64,000 bases of DNA from Phycisphaerae bacterium (GTDB taxonomy: Bacteria; Planctomycetota; Phycisphaerae; JAJVII01). Shown here in pieces: positions 52,067 through 60,945 of this stretch (within the stretch, counting starts at the first letter, position 1; every line of letters begins with the position of its first letter). The position numbers were made by a program, and so were the translations under genes. The DNA is taken from NCBI GenBank assembly GCA_022072085.1, contig JAJVII010000009.1, positions 1-64,000 on the forward strand. Direction: 5' to 3'. Under the pieces are notes generated by a model, which was given only the letters and a program-made list of their open reading frames with translations, was not told the DNA's origin and ran no database searches.

Positions 52067-53419
52067 TTACTGTTCCGCATTCGGCCTCAGGCCGTAGTCG
52101 GCGATCTTCTTGATGAGTGTCTTCCGGTCAATACGGAGTATCTGGGCGGCCCGTGATCTGTTCCAATTGACGTGAATCAGGACGTTTCGGACATGCTCTG
52201 CCTCGACCTCCGCAAGGGGTCGATCCAAGGCCGTCGCCGGCGAGATGGCAAACCTCATCATGGATGGCAGGTCACGAGGCTCAATCATCTCTCCCTCCGT
52301 CATCACGGAGAGCCGGTGGATCAGATTCTCCAATTCGCGGACATTGCCGGGCCAGGTGTAGCTGCGGAAGGCCTTCAAAACATCGTTGGACAACCGGATT
52401 GCCGAACGGTCGCGTTCACCACGGAACTTGCCGGCGAAATGGTGCGCCAGCACCAGCACGTCGTCTCCTCGGTCCCGCAACGGCGGGATGGAGATCACGA
52501 TGACGTTCAGTCGGTAGAACAAGTCCTGGCGGAAGATGCCCTTCTCGACCAGCCGTGACAGATCCTTGTTTGTGGCCGCCAGCACACGGGTATTTATCTG
52601 GCGCGGTTCGTTCGAGCCGACCATGTAGACCTGCTGATCTTGGAGCACGCGGAGCAGCTTGACCTGCATGGCCAGGCTCATCTCGCCAATCTCGTCCAGG
52701 AACAGACTGCCACCGTCTGCGGCATGAAGGAATCCCGCCCGCGACTCGCCGGCCCCAGTGAATGCCCCCTTCACATGACCGAACAGCTCGCTCTCCAGTA
52801 GGCCCTCCGGAATGCTGCCGCAGTTGACCGGCACGAAAGCCGCAGCGGCCCGCTCGCTCAGATAATGGATCGCCCGAGCCACAAGTTCCTTGCCCGTACC
52901 GCTTTCCCCGGTTATCAGGACCGTCGCCGACGCTGGGGCCGCCTTCCGAATCGCGCGGTAGACCTCCCGCATCTGAGGACTCTGTCCGATCAGGCCCGGC
53001 ATGCCCATCACGGGGTCGGTAGCCTGGGATGAGCGGCGCAGTTCCAACTTCGCAAGCGACCGCTCGACTGCGGAGGCCAGTTCTCGTTCGGTGAATGGTT
53101 TGGCCAGGTACTCCTCCGCCCCGGATTTGACCGCCTCGATTGCCCCTCCGAGCGAAGCGTATCCGGTGATGATCATGACCTCCGCATCCGGCAGGTTCTC
53201 CCGAACGTGGCGAACCAGATCCATCCCGTCGGGACCGGGCAACTTCAGATCGGTGATCACCAGGTCGACCGGCGTGGCGGAGATGAGCTTGACCGCCTGT
53301 GGAACGGTGTTGGCAGTGAACACCCGGTAGCCGCGTCCGGAGAGGTGTCGCTGGACCACTTCGAGCGTGCCCAGGGAATCGTCAACGACAAGAACCCGGT
53401 ATGGCCGCGTCGTCTGCAC
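52067..53419 (-). CDS. NtrC-family sigma-54-dependent response regulator
   Basis: The 450-residue protein has a REC domain (VLVVDDS, phospho-Asp in LVITDLKLPG), an AAA+ domain with Walker A GESGTGKE, the sigma-54 contact loop GAFTGA and Walker B GGSLFLDE, and a C-terminal Fis-type helix-turn-helix (NRSRAAQILRIDRKTL). The GTG at 53419 has GTGGAGG upstream. The longer GTG frame to 53467 overlaps the kinase. It is paired with the adjacent sensor kinase. Confidence 0.94.
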   Translation of the reverse strand: MQTTRPYRVLVVDDSLGTLEVVQRHLSGRGYRVFTANTVPQAVKLISATPVDLVITDLKLPGPDGMDLVRHVRENLPDAEVMIITGYASLGGAIEAVKSGAEEYLAKPFTERELASAVERSLAKLELRRSSQATDPVMGMPGLIGQSPQMREVYRAIRKAAPASATVLITGESGTGKELVARAIHYLSERAAAAFVPVNCGSIPEGLLESELFGHVKGAFTGAGESRAGFLHAADGGSLFLDEIGEMSLAMQVKLLRVLQDQQVYMVGSNEPRQINTRVLAATNKDLSRLVEKGIFRQDLFYRLNVIVISIPPLRDRGDDVLVLAHHFAGKFRGERDRSAIRLSNDVLKAFRSYTWPGNVRELENLIHRLSVMTEGEMIEPRDLPSMMRFAISPATALDRPLAEVEAEHVRNVLIHVNWNRSRAAQILRIDRKTLIKKIADYGLRPNAEQ

Positions 53420-53427
53420 GACTGGTC

Positions 53428-54564
53428 TCAAACCTCCACAACTCGTGAAAGCCCTGTAGGCAGACACACGTCGAATCGCGTCCCCTTGCCCGGCTTACTC
53501 TCGGCGTGTACCGAGCCGCCATGGGCTTTCACAATTTCTTGAACGATGGGCAGCCCGAGCCCCGTTCCCTTTCCCTCATCCTTCGTCGTGTAGAACGGCT
53601 CGAAGATACGCCCCAGCGTCTCCTGATCCATCCCGATACCGGTGTCTTGAACGGTAAGAACCGCCTGGCCGGGCCTTTTTTCCGTGCGGATCAGCAACTT
53701 GCCCCCCTGGGGCATCGCCTGGATGGCGTTCACGACCAGGTTGACCAGCACCTGGTTCAGCTGAAGCGGGTCGCCGTGAACCTCGGGGGGCTCTGAGGCC
53801 AGTTCAACGCTTAGTTCAATCCGGTTCTGGGCGCATCGGGCCGTGAGCAACTGCAGGCCGTCGCGAACCACCTGGTTCAGGTTCATCCCCTTCCTCCCCG
53901 GCGGCAGCCGGCGTGCGAAGACCAGAAGATTCCGGATGATCTCGCGGGCCTGAAGCGAGGCGTTCTCGATCTTCTTCAGGTCCGCTAGCGCCTGCGCCGG
54001 AAGGCCTTCGACTTTGGTCACTAGCTCGGCAAATCCGAGGACGTTGTTCAGCGGTTCGTTCAGCTCGTGAGCAACGCCGGCGGCCAGCACTCCGATCGTC
54101 GCCAGGCGATCCGCCTGCTGGAGCCGGGCGGATAGTTCCTGCCGGGCCTCTTCCGCCTCGCGCCGCTCGACGATCATGGCCACCTGCCTGGCCACGCCGT
54201 CAAGGAGCTGGCGTTCTTCCTTCAGGAATGGGCCCTCGTCTTCGGCCGGCTGCCTCTTGACGTACTCCACACACACCCGGCCCTGCTGATCGCGACCCAC
54301 ATGAATCTCGCTGGCCAGCATCTGGCCCTTGCCACGAAACCCAGCTGTGTGCCATGCACGATCGCCCAATCGGATTTCCGCATGCGCGACCTCCGGGTGC
54401 TGACAGGCCGGCGGTAACAGCCCCACGATGCCCTGAAGCAAGCCATCCAGCGGGAGATCCTGATCGGCGGCCAGTTGGGCGATGGCGTAGAGGCAGGAAA
54501 GTTCCTTGACTCGCTCCTGAGCCACAGAAGCCATCGGCCGGACTGGCGTCTTGCGTATCTTCAT
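53428..54564 (-). CDS. Sensor histidine kinase with GAF-like input domain
   Basis: The 378-residue soluble kinase has a GAF-like N-terminal domain (about 20-140), phospho-acceptor box GVAHELNEPLNN, N-box NLVVNAIQAM, G1 DTGIGMD and G2 GTGLGLPI. There is no membrane segment, so it senses a cytoplasmic signal. It is followed after 8 bases by the NtrC-type regulator. A good sigma-70 promoter (54585-54613) lies just upstream of the start. Confidence 0.93.
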   Translation of the reverse strand: MKIRKTPVRPMASVAQERVKELSCLYAIAQLAADQDLPLDGLLQGIVGLLPPACQHPEVAHAEIRLGDRAWHTAGFRGKGQMLASEIHVGRDQQGRVCVEYVKRQPAEDEGPFLKEERQLLDGVARQVAMIVERREAEEARQELSARLQQADRLATIGVLAAGVAHELNEPLNNVLGFAELVTKVEGLPAQALADLKKIENASLQAREIIRNLLVFARRLPPGRKGMNLNQVVRDGLQLLTARCAQNRIELSVELASEPPEVHGDPLQLNQVLVNLVVNAIQAMPQGGKLLIRTEKRPGQAVLTVQDTGIGMDQETLGRIFEPFYTTKDEGKGTGLGLPIVQEIVKAHGGSVHAESKPGKGTRFDVCLPTGLSRVVEV

Positions 54565-54584
54565 GATCGACCTATCAACAGCAG

Positions 54585-54613
54585 ATCATACTCCTCCGCC
54601 GAGGCAAGCTCAA
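54585..54613 (-). promoter_or_regulatory. Promoter of the kinase/regulator operon
   Basis: On the minus strand TTGAGC (54608-54613) and TATGAT (54585-54590) are exactly 17 bases apart, just before the kinase start at 54564. Confidence 0.5.
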
Positions 54614-54714
54614 AACGATTCCGCTGTCGACAAGCCGCCCCGCGGAACCCGCGTATGCCAGCGCCGCCGATCCGGCCCAACGAACACGGGTCACCGGGTC
54701 ACAGCGTAGGCTTC

Positions 54715-54742
54715 TTGACCAAAATCCGATGCCACGTAGACT
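54715..54742 (+). promoter_or_regulatory. Promoter of the antiporter gene
   Basis: TTGACC (54715-54720) and TAGACT (54737-54742) are 16 bases apart, about 70 bases before the antiporter start. The intergenic region is divergent, with promoters on both strands. Confidence 0.4.
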
Positions 54743-54812
54743 ACTGCCGAGCGGTGTCGCCGTCGAGCGGGCCGAGGAGCTAGCCCGCTGATCCGACCGA
54801 GGGAGCAGCTTC

Positions 54813-56327
54813 ATGCTGGCAGCGTTACAGGTCCAACACATCTTGCTCGGCACGGCCATCCTGCTACTCACCAGCGTCCTGGCCAGCCGGGCTTCCGAGC
54901 GACTGGGCGTTCCCGCGCTGTTGATGTTCCTGCTGATCGGCATGCTGGCGGGCTCCGAAGGTTTCGGCGGCATCTACTTCGACGACGCCGGCACGGCACA
55001 ACTCATGGGCACGTTCGCATTGGCGTTCATCCTGTTCGCGGGCGGCTTGGACACGAATTGGCAGAGCGTTCGACCCCTGCTTGCCGCGGGCATGCTTCTG
55101 GCGACAGCCGGAGTGCTCCTGACCGCCGTGTTCGTCGCCGTGTTCGCTATCGCGGTCCTCGGGTTTTCTTGGCCGGAGGGACTGCTCCTTGGGTCGATCA
55201 TCTCATCGACCGATGCCGCCGCCGTCTTTGCCATTCTCAGGTCGCGGAGCGTGAGCCTGAAGGGTCGGCTGCGCCCGCTCCTGGAGCTTGAGTCCGGAAG
55301 CAATGATCCAATGGCGGTCTTTCTTACAGTCACGATGGTGGCGATCATCAAAGGGCCCACAGGTTCGTGGTTCGCGGCCTTTCCGTCGTTCCTGATACAG
55401 ATGGCCCTCGGTGGCGCTATGGGCCTATTGTTCGGCAAGGGTCTGACCTTCCTTGTGAACAGGGCCAAGCTAGAGTACGAGGGCCTCTACCCCGTCCTGA
55501 CCCTGGCGACCGTGCTTCTGACTTTTGGGGCGACGGAGACCCTCGGCGGCAACGGCTTCCTGGCCGTCTACCTCGCCGGGATCATCTGCGGGAATGCCGA
55601 TTTTCTCCATAAACGAAGCCTCAGCCGGTTCCACGACGGTCTGGCCTGGCTGATGCAGATTGCCATGTTCCTGACTTTGGGTCTTTTGGTCTTCCCGTCT
55701 CGCCTGGTGCCCGTGATTGGCCCCGGCCTCCTGCTGTCGTCGTTCCTGATGCTGCTCGCCAGGCCCCTCAGCGTCATGCTCTGCCTGGCCGGAGCGCGGA
55801 TGACGTTCGCGGAAAGGGTCTTGACGTCTTGGGTTGGGTTACGCGGGGCCGTACCCATTGTGCTTGCGACGTTTCCGCTCGTGGCTGGAGTTCCGCGAGC
55901 TGACACCATTTTCCACCTCGTCTTCTTCGTCGTCATCACCTCCGTTTTGCTCCAAGGCAAGTCATTGCCCATCGTGGCCAGATGGCTGAAGCTGGACATG
56001 CCGCTGTCTCGCCGTGCCCGGCCCCCGCTGGAACTCGACCAGACTGATGGCGCCCTTAAGGCCGCCCTGACCGACGTCCTGGTGAGTCACGGCTCGGCAG
56101 CTGCCGGCAAGCGGCTCATCGACCTCGGTCTGCCTCGCGGGGTGCTGGTCGCGCTGGTGCATCGCAACGGCGATTACTTCATCCCGACCGGCAGCACCGT
56201 CCTCCTGGAGGACGATTCGATAATGGTTCTGGCCGAACCGGAAGCTCTGACGGAAGTACAGAGGCTTGCCGCAGGCCCCGCCGACCCTGGCACGGATCAG
56301 CTCAATGCCCCCACCATTTCGCCCTGA
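54813..56327 (+). CDS. Cation/proton antiporter with C-terminal TrkA-C domain (NhaP2 type)
   Basis: The 504-residue protein has about 12 transmembrane helices with the CPA1 motifs IISSTDAAAVFAIL and LESGSNDPMAVF, which hold the ion-binding Asp and Asn. It ends in a cytoplasmic TrkA-C-like domain (about 405-485). NhaP2/CvrA-type proteins exchange K+ or Na+ for protons and are gated by nucleotides through that domain. GGGAG precedes the ATG. The 3' end overlaps the stress-protein gene on the other strand by 31 bases. Confidence 0.93.
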   Translation: MLAALQVQHILLGTAILLLTSVLASRASERLGVPALLMFLLIGMLAGSEGFGGIYFDDAGTAQLMGTFALAFILFAGGLDTNWQSVRPLLAAGMLLATAGVLLTAVFVAVFAIAVLGFSWPEGLLLGSIISSTDAAAVFAILRSRSVSLKGRLRPLLELESGSNDPMAVFLTVTMVAIIKGPTGSWFAAFPSFLIQMALGGAMGLLFGKGLTFLVNRAKLEYEGLYPVLTLATVLLTFGATETLGGNGFLAVYLAGIICGNADFLHKRSLSRFHDGLAWLMQIAMFLTLGLLVFPSRLVPVIGPGLLLSSFLMLLARPLSVMLCLAGARMTFAERVLTSWVGLRGAVPIVLATFPLVAGVPRADTIFHLVFFVVITSVLLQGKSLPIVARWLKLDMPLSRRARPPLELDQTDGALKAALTDVLVSHGSAAAGKRLIDLGLPRGVLVALVHRNGDYFIPTGSTVLLEDDSIMVLAEPEALTEVQRLAAGPADPGTDQLNAPTISP

Positions 56328-57487
56328 CCGCCGTCCGATGCGAGCATAACGGCAGCCGCCTCGCCTGCGGTTCGGCTGCGCAGGAGATCTGCTCGCTGAC
56401 GGTCATCATCCAGCATTCTTGCCAGTTGCGAGAGGAACGGCAGATACCGGTCGTATCGCTCCTCGGGCGTCAAGAGCACAATGAGGAGACGCACCGGCCG
56501 GCCCTGCAGACGCACGGGGTTGCGAAGAATGCCCATGCACCCGATGATCTGGCTGCACTCGGGCAGCCGCAGATGCACGATCGCCAAGTCGTGCGCGACA
56601 ACGCATTTCCTCATGCGGCAGTGCTCGATCAGCTTCTCCAGGAATACCGACTTTCGGTGCCACGGGACCTGTCGCTCGTCAACCAGCGCGGACACCAGTT
56701 GCGAGATCGCGTCAGCAGCGTCTGCGACATCCATGTCAACGCGAATTGTCCTCTCCCAGAACACGCGGCCAATCGTAGGACCTGTCGTGTCGGGGATCAG
56801 GAGCATGATCATGGGACTCGTGATGCTGCCGTAGATCTCCAAAGGGATCGAGTCGGTCGGATGGTGCCGCATCAGCAGATCATTCGACCCGCCGACGATG
56901 ATCAAGTTGTCTTCCCTGGCTCGCGTCAAGAGCGATCCAACGACATCCTCGCCCAGCCGCACCCGCACGGGCAGTCGGATACCCATCAGGTCCAGGATCG
57001 CTCGCGACGAGTCGCGCACATGGCGGAACTGATCGAGCGCGGCCTGGCGGTCCTGCAGCAGCCGTTCATCAACACGCACCACCCGTAGAGCCTCGGCCGG
57101 AACCTGACGACGTCGGGCCAGTTGAGCGGCGACGTCGAGACCGTCAAGCGCATGCGGCCCGCCGCCCCACGCGACCATGATGCGATTCACGGGCGTGTCC
57201 GGCCGCGTCGCGGGAGCAATGACGGCGACCGCATGTTCTTTGGCCAGACGAGCAACAGCCTGCATATCCGATACCCTCTCCGGCCAGCGAACGATGAGCA
57301 GTTCGTGCGCGCCCTTGGCCAGAAGAGTATCCAGTTCATCCCAGAACTGGGTGCCGCGATCAAGCACGACGGAATCGAGTTCGCAGCCTCGCGCTGCCGC
57401 CAGTTCGCTGGCGTAGGGTCGAACGGCTTGTTCCGTGTAGAAGTTGGCGGTAGCCAACAACGCCTGAGCTCGTCTAGCCCTCGTCAT
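56297..57487 (-). CDS. Universal-stress-like protein fused to a PTS EIIA-type domain
   Basis: The 396-residue protein has two UspA-like regions (LLIVRWPERV and NRIMVAWGGGPHALDGLDVAA, then ARED-NLIIVGGSND) in the first 240 residues and a C-terminal domain resembling EIIA-Ntr (about 250-380), with a His in AIVHLRLPEC at the place of the phosphorylated His. AGGAGG lies 6 bases before the ATG at 57487. Such fusions are found next to antiporters and may couple ion transport to stress or nitrogen-PTS signals. Confidence 0.85.
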   Translation of the reverse strand: MTRARRAQALLATANFYTEQAVRPYASELAAARGCELDSVVLDRGTQFWDELDTLLAKGAHELLIVRWPERVSDMQAVARLAKEHAVAVIAPATRPDTPVNRIMVAWGGGPHALDGLDVAAQLARRRQVPAEALRVVRVDERLLQDRQAALDQFRHVRDSSRAILDLMGIRLPVRVRLGEDVVGSLLTRAREDNLIIVGGSNDLLMRHHPTDSIPLEIYGSITSPMIMLLIPDTTGPTIGRVFWERTIRVDMDVADAADAISQLVSALVDERQVPWHRKSVFLEKLIEHCRMRKCVVAHDLAIVHLRLPECSQIIGCMGILRNPVRLQGRPVRLLIVLLTPEERYDRYLPFLSQLARMLDDDRQRADLLRSRTAGEAAAVMLASDGGQGEMVGALS

Positions 57488-57552
57488 GTGCATCCTCCTC
57501 TGCAAGCATGCGGTGTGCCAAGCCAGCTAAGCGCGCAGTCGCCATATTCTAG

Positions 57553-58437
57553 CTACTCCACGGGCCGCCGAGCCTCACATCTCTGCCGCCGTGTGATCCT
57601 CCAGTCTTGAGCGAGGATGGCCGGGTCGCGTCCGACCTGTAGGACACCCGTGTGATCGCCAGCGCGCATGCTGTTTCGGATCCCGGCAATGCTCCGGGCC
57701 AACACTGCTTCCGTCAGCCGATCCGCACCGGCCAGGTTCAACCAGCCATCAAAGCGCATAGCACGAAGCTGTCGAAGCGTTCGGGACAGCAAATTCCCGC
57801 CTATGGTATCGGGGGCGCCCTCAGTCGCCGGGCAAGCGTTCAGAAGTACCTGTCCGACCACGTGCACGCCGACGACATCAATGATCCTGCACAGGTCCGC
57901 ATCATCAGGCAGGAGCGTTGTGTTGATGACCGCCTTGGCCGGGCTCTCCGAGAACTCTCCGAGCATGAAGGCGACGAAGTCTGCGCCCGAGCCGCATTCC
58001 AGCCCGAGCGTGACCCCTAGAGCCTCGAACTCCGGGATGATCCGAAACAGCACGCCCATCGCCTGCAACAGGTCGGCGGAACGCTTGGATCGGATGTGCC
58101 CTGTTATCGGGACCCAGACGCACGGGATGTCGGCCTCCGCAGCCACCCACGCCGCCAGCCTGATGATGGCCTCACTGGATGCCGCAGGCCCATCGCCGCT
58201 CGCCTCGATCCGCCACACCAGGGCATCCCCGACTCGCAGGTTTGCCATCGACAGCCCGTGCTCATCTGCAGACGCGCGCAATCGGGCCGCATAGTCGCGG
58301 CGGCCGAGATCACGAAGATGCCGGGCTGTCCTGATCGTAACGCCAAAGCCGTCAGCCCCAGCCCGTTTGGCCGCTGCCCAACGGTTGCCAAATCCCTTGT
58401 CAAATGATCCGTCGCACTGAATGGCGATCTTCACCAT
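57553..58437 (-). CDS. Sugar phosphate isomerase/epimerase-like TIM barrel, fourth in the window
   Basis: The 294-residue protein begins MVKIAIQCDGSFDKGFGNRW and keeps TIM-barrel strands such as PCVWVPITGHI and VTLGLECGSGADFV. GGAGG precedes the ATG at 58437. It is more distant from the three other members than they are from each other. A strong promoter lies 240 bases upstream, leaving a long 5' leader. Confidence 0.78.
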   Translation of the reverse strand: MVKIAIQCDGSFDKGFGNRWAAAKRAGADGFGVTIRTARHLRDLGRRDYAARLRASADEHGLSMANLRVGDALVWRIEASGDGPAASSEAIIRLAAWVAAEADIPCVWVPITGHIRSKRSADLLQAMGVLFRIIPEFEALGVTLGLECGSGADFVAFMLGEFSESPAKAVINTTLLPDDADLCRIIDVVGVHVVGQVLLNACPATEGAPDTIGGNLLSRTLRQLRAMRFDGWLNLAGADRLTEAVLARSIAGIRNSMRAGDHTGVLQVGRDPAILAQDWRITRRQRCEARRPVE

Positions 58438-58687
58438 GTCAGTATCCTCCGGAACGGGCGCGTTTGACGCCGATGCTGCCAGCACCTGCCAGGCAACGTG
58501 GCCCGCACGCGCTGAGTGATGCCAAGCTAGACGGCGGTCTTAGTGGCTGGTCGAATGAACGTGAAGGAAAGGTTCAGGCACCACTACTACCGCCGGGCCA
58601 GAAGCGAGGCATCGCTCCCGGGCAGCCCGTCACGCGGCTTGTAGTGGTTGCCGAGCATTGCAGTCTCCAACGTCGATTGCTTACCGA

Positions 58688-58716
58688 ATTATCCTACAGA
58701 AGCCTTTGAAAGTCAA
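58688..58716 (-). promoter_or_regulatory. Sigma-70-type promoter upstream of the fourth TIM-barrel gene
   Basis: On the minus strand TTGACT (58711-58716) and GATAAT (58688-58693) are 17 bases apart. The predicted leader to the start at 58437 is about 240 bases and contains a 23-codon frame (MLGNHYKPRDGLPG onward) of unknown meaning. Confidence 0.55.
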
Positions 58717-58775
58717 TCGCTGGCTCGCCTGGCTCGCTTGCGGTAGCGTTGGCCTCGGGTGACTGAGGTCGGCCG

Positions 58776-60104
58776 CTACCGATAGATGAACAGCGCGTAG
58801 TCGTCGGCCGTCTCGTGTTGGCCGGAGGCGCCGGGCACGACGCCCCAGCCGAGGAACTTGCCGGTGTAGACGGCGTACCAGTCTTCGTTGCCGGTGTCGG
58901 GCGGCACGACTGGATCGGCCTCGCCGGAGCCGTAGCGGGTCACGCCAGAGACGCGGAGCGTGTCGTTAACGTAGCCCTCGAACGAATTGCCGCGAACCTC
59001 CAGGCAGAGGTTGAACCAGCCAGTCGGCCAGGGGACGTTCGCCTGCTGGATCGTTTTGATCGGGCCGTCGTTGCACAACTCCAGGAAGCAGGTCGCGGTG
59101 GACGTGGCACTGTCGAGGTGCATGCGGAGCTGAACGCCACGCGGGTAGTCGCCCGCCCCGATCTTGTTCACGCGGCAGTAGAGGTAGAAGTCGTCCACGC
59201 CATTCTTGCCGCCCTCGACATAGTAGTTGTTGAAGCACATCCGGTGGGTGTAGCTGCCATCCAGGGCCAACTCGGCGTCGTAACCGCACTTGTTGACGAT
59301 GTACTCGCACCACCCGGCCAGGCGGACGGAGTTGTCCAGGACGGTCGCCGCGTTGGCGTTCCAGTTGAACCACCGCTTCTCCAGCGGGCCATCCTTCTGA
59401 TTAAAGTCGTCGGTGAAGACCTCGGCCAGGGCCTGGGCGTCCTTCCATTCAAGCTGCTTGTTGCCGTTGCCGTCGTCGGTGCAGGTGAGCCGCTGGCCGA
59501 AGGCAGTCGGCGGGGCCAGCAGCGTCCACGCCGCCCCGTCCCAGCGCCAAAGCTGGTTCGCGAGCGTTCCCGGCGGCATGTCGCCGTCGATTCGGACGAC
59601 AGCCCATTTCTCACCGAGGCCGGCCTCCTTCCACAGGATGGCGGCCGCGCCGCTCTCGCCACTGGCCAGGTGGGCGGTGTAGGCGGTCTTGCCCCGGGCG
59701 AAGCCGTGCGTCAGGTTGGTCACGTCGATCTTCGCGATACAAATGCCGACGACGACCGCCTGGCCGATGCCGCCCGCGGCGATCGGCTCCAGGCAGACCG
59801 CGAACTTGCTCGCGTGACCCGCGGCCGGCGTCACTCCCTTGAGCACCACGCGGTTCTTGAAGGCGTCAGCGTTGTCGGTCGGGGTAAACAGAGGGCCGTC
59901 GATGCCGAGCACACCGAACCGGGCGACATCGGACCCGCTGTTGTTCTTGACCGCGACGATACCCGTCTGCCGCGTGCTGGCTGGGCCTTCTGGCACAAGT
60001 TGGTCGTGCCGCTCGCCCTTGGCCTTCTCCGCCGCGTCCACGAACGCATTGTACGCCGCCGCAGGGATTCGCAGCGGGTCGCCGTCTTTGACTTTACGCA
60101 GCAT
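58776..60104 (-). CDS. Prophage tail/receptor-binding-like protein
   Basis: The 442-residue protein has an N-terminal structural part (LRKVKDGDPLRIPAAAYNAFVDAA, read in two blocks) and a C-terminal beta-rich, aromatic domain (residues about 255-442; CFNNYYVEGGKNGVDDFYLY and VPWPTGWFNL) that resembles a lectin or jelly-roll fold. It overlaps the preceding gene by TGATG. A frameshifted partial copy lies at 39287-40391. I infer a tail fibre or host-recognition role from position in the tail module. Confidence 0.78.
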   Translation of the reverse strand: MLRKVKDGDPLRIPAAAYNAFVDAAEKAKGERHDQLVPEGPASTRQTGIVAVKNNSGSDVARFGVLGIDGPLFTPTDNADAFKNRVVLKGVTPAAGHASKFAVCLEPIAAGGIGQAVVVGICIAKIDVTNLTHGFARGKTAYTAHLASGESGAAAILWKEAGLGEKWAVVRIDGDMPPGTLANQLWRWDGAAWTLLAPPTAFGQRLTCTDDGNGNKQLEWKDAQALAEVFTDDFNQKDGPLEKRWFNWNANAATVLDNSVRLAGWCEYIVNKCGYDAELALDGSYTHRMCFNNYYVEGGKNGVDDFYLYCRVNKIGAGDYPRGVQLRMHLDSATSTATCFLELCNDGPIKTIQQANVPWPTGWFNLCLEVRGNSFEGYVNDTLRVSGVTRYGSGEADPVVPPDTGNEDWYAVYTGKFLGWGVVPGASGQHETADDYALFIYR

Positions 60105-60940
60105 CAGTCACTCAGCCCCAGATCGTCGAAGTCCCCGGACTCATAGACCCGCTCGACGTACGCCGCCAACGGGTGCTGGACCACATACTTCGCCGCGTCA
60201 TCCTCGGTCTCGTCATACAGTACCCACAGGTACTCCCAGCCCTTCTTGCTGGCCACGGTGATGTCGCCGACGGTCAGGTCCGTCTTGTTCGGCAGGGCCG
60301 AGAACGAGTACTGGAACTGCACACCGCCGTCACCCCGCCGGCTGCCGAAGCGGGCGCCCTGGAACAGGCACTCGCCGGCGTTCACCGTGATCGACAGGCC
60401 GGTCAACGTGTCCTCGACGGAGAACTCGGCGTTATTCACCCTGCCGCCGAGGGAGAAGATCGTGCCCAGGCTGGGCAGGCTACCGGGAGCCCACACCTTG
60501 GTGACGGTGAAGTTGAACACCGGTACCACCAAGTCCACGCCCTGCGGGCCGTCCTTGGTCATACCGATGCCGCCCTTGAAGTTCGGGGCGGTCTTGCCCT
60601 CCGGGGCGTACTTGTTGACCGTGGCCAGTGACTGCGTGACGTGTTGCGTGCCGCCGGTGGTGTCGCCCTCGATGGTGACGGTGCCGATTTCCAGGGGCGT
60701 CAACGCCGGGTAGCGGACCGTGCAGTTCCACACGCCCTGGTCGGTCGCGGCGTCGATGGTGCCCGGCTCCGGCTCGATAGTCGGGTGCAACTCCCGCGGC
60801 CGACCGGAGTAGACCAGCGGGGCCGTGGCGATCAACATCGCGTAGGCGTTGCCATCGCTTGCCGTGCCGGTGACGCGGTATCGCAGCGTGGCCGTGCCAT
60901 CGGACCACTGGCGGGAGTCTGTGGTTTCGGAGATCTGCAT
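60104..60940 (-). CDS. Prophage tail-associated protein
   Basis: The 278-residue protein is beta-rich, with TVTIEGDTTGGTQHVTQSLA and VFNFTVTKVWAPGSLPSLG typical of phage structural proteins. GGAGG precedes the ATG at 60940. It lies between the tape measure and the fibre-like gene, where distal tail or baseplate proteins are usually encoded. Confidence 0.75.
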   Translation of the reverse strand: MQISETTDSRQWSDGTATLRYRVTGTASDGNAYAMLIATAPLVYSGRPRELHPTIEPEPGTIDAATDQGVWNCTVRYPALTPLEIGTVTIEGDTTGGTQHVTQSLATVNKYAPEGKTAPNFKGGIGMTKDGPQGVDLVVPVFNFTVTKVWAPGSLPSLGTIFSLGGRVNNAEFSVEDTLTGLSITVNAGECLFQGARFGSRRGDGGVQFQYSFSALPNKTDLTVGDITVASKKGWEYLWVLYDETEDDAAKYVVQHPLAAYVERVYESGDFDDLGLSD

Positions 60941-60945
60941 GGCGA

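Noticed and set aside
57506-57520. A sigma-54-like site (TGGCAC-N5-ATGC) upstream of the stress-protein gene
   Set aside because: The -12 element has a mismatch, and transcription would start inside or after the ribosome site of the gene, so it is unlikely to work.
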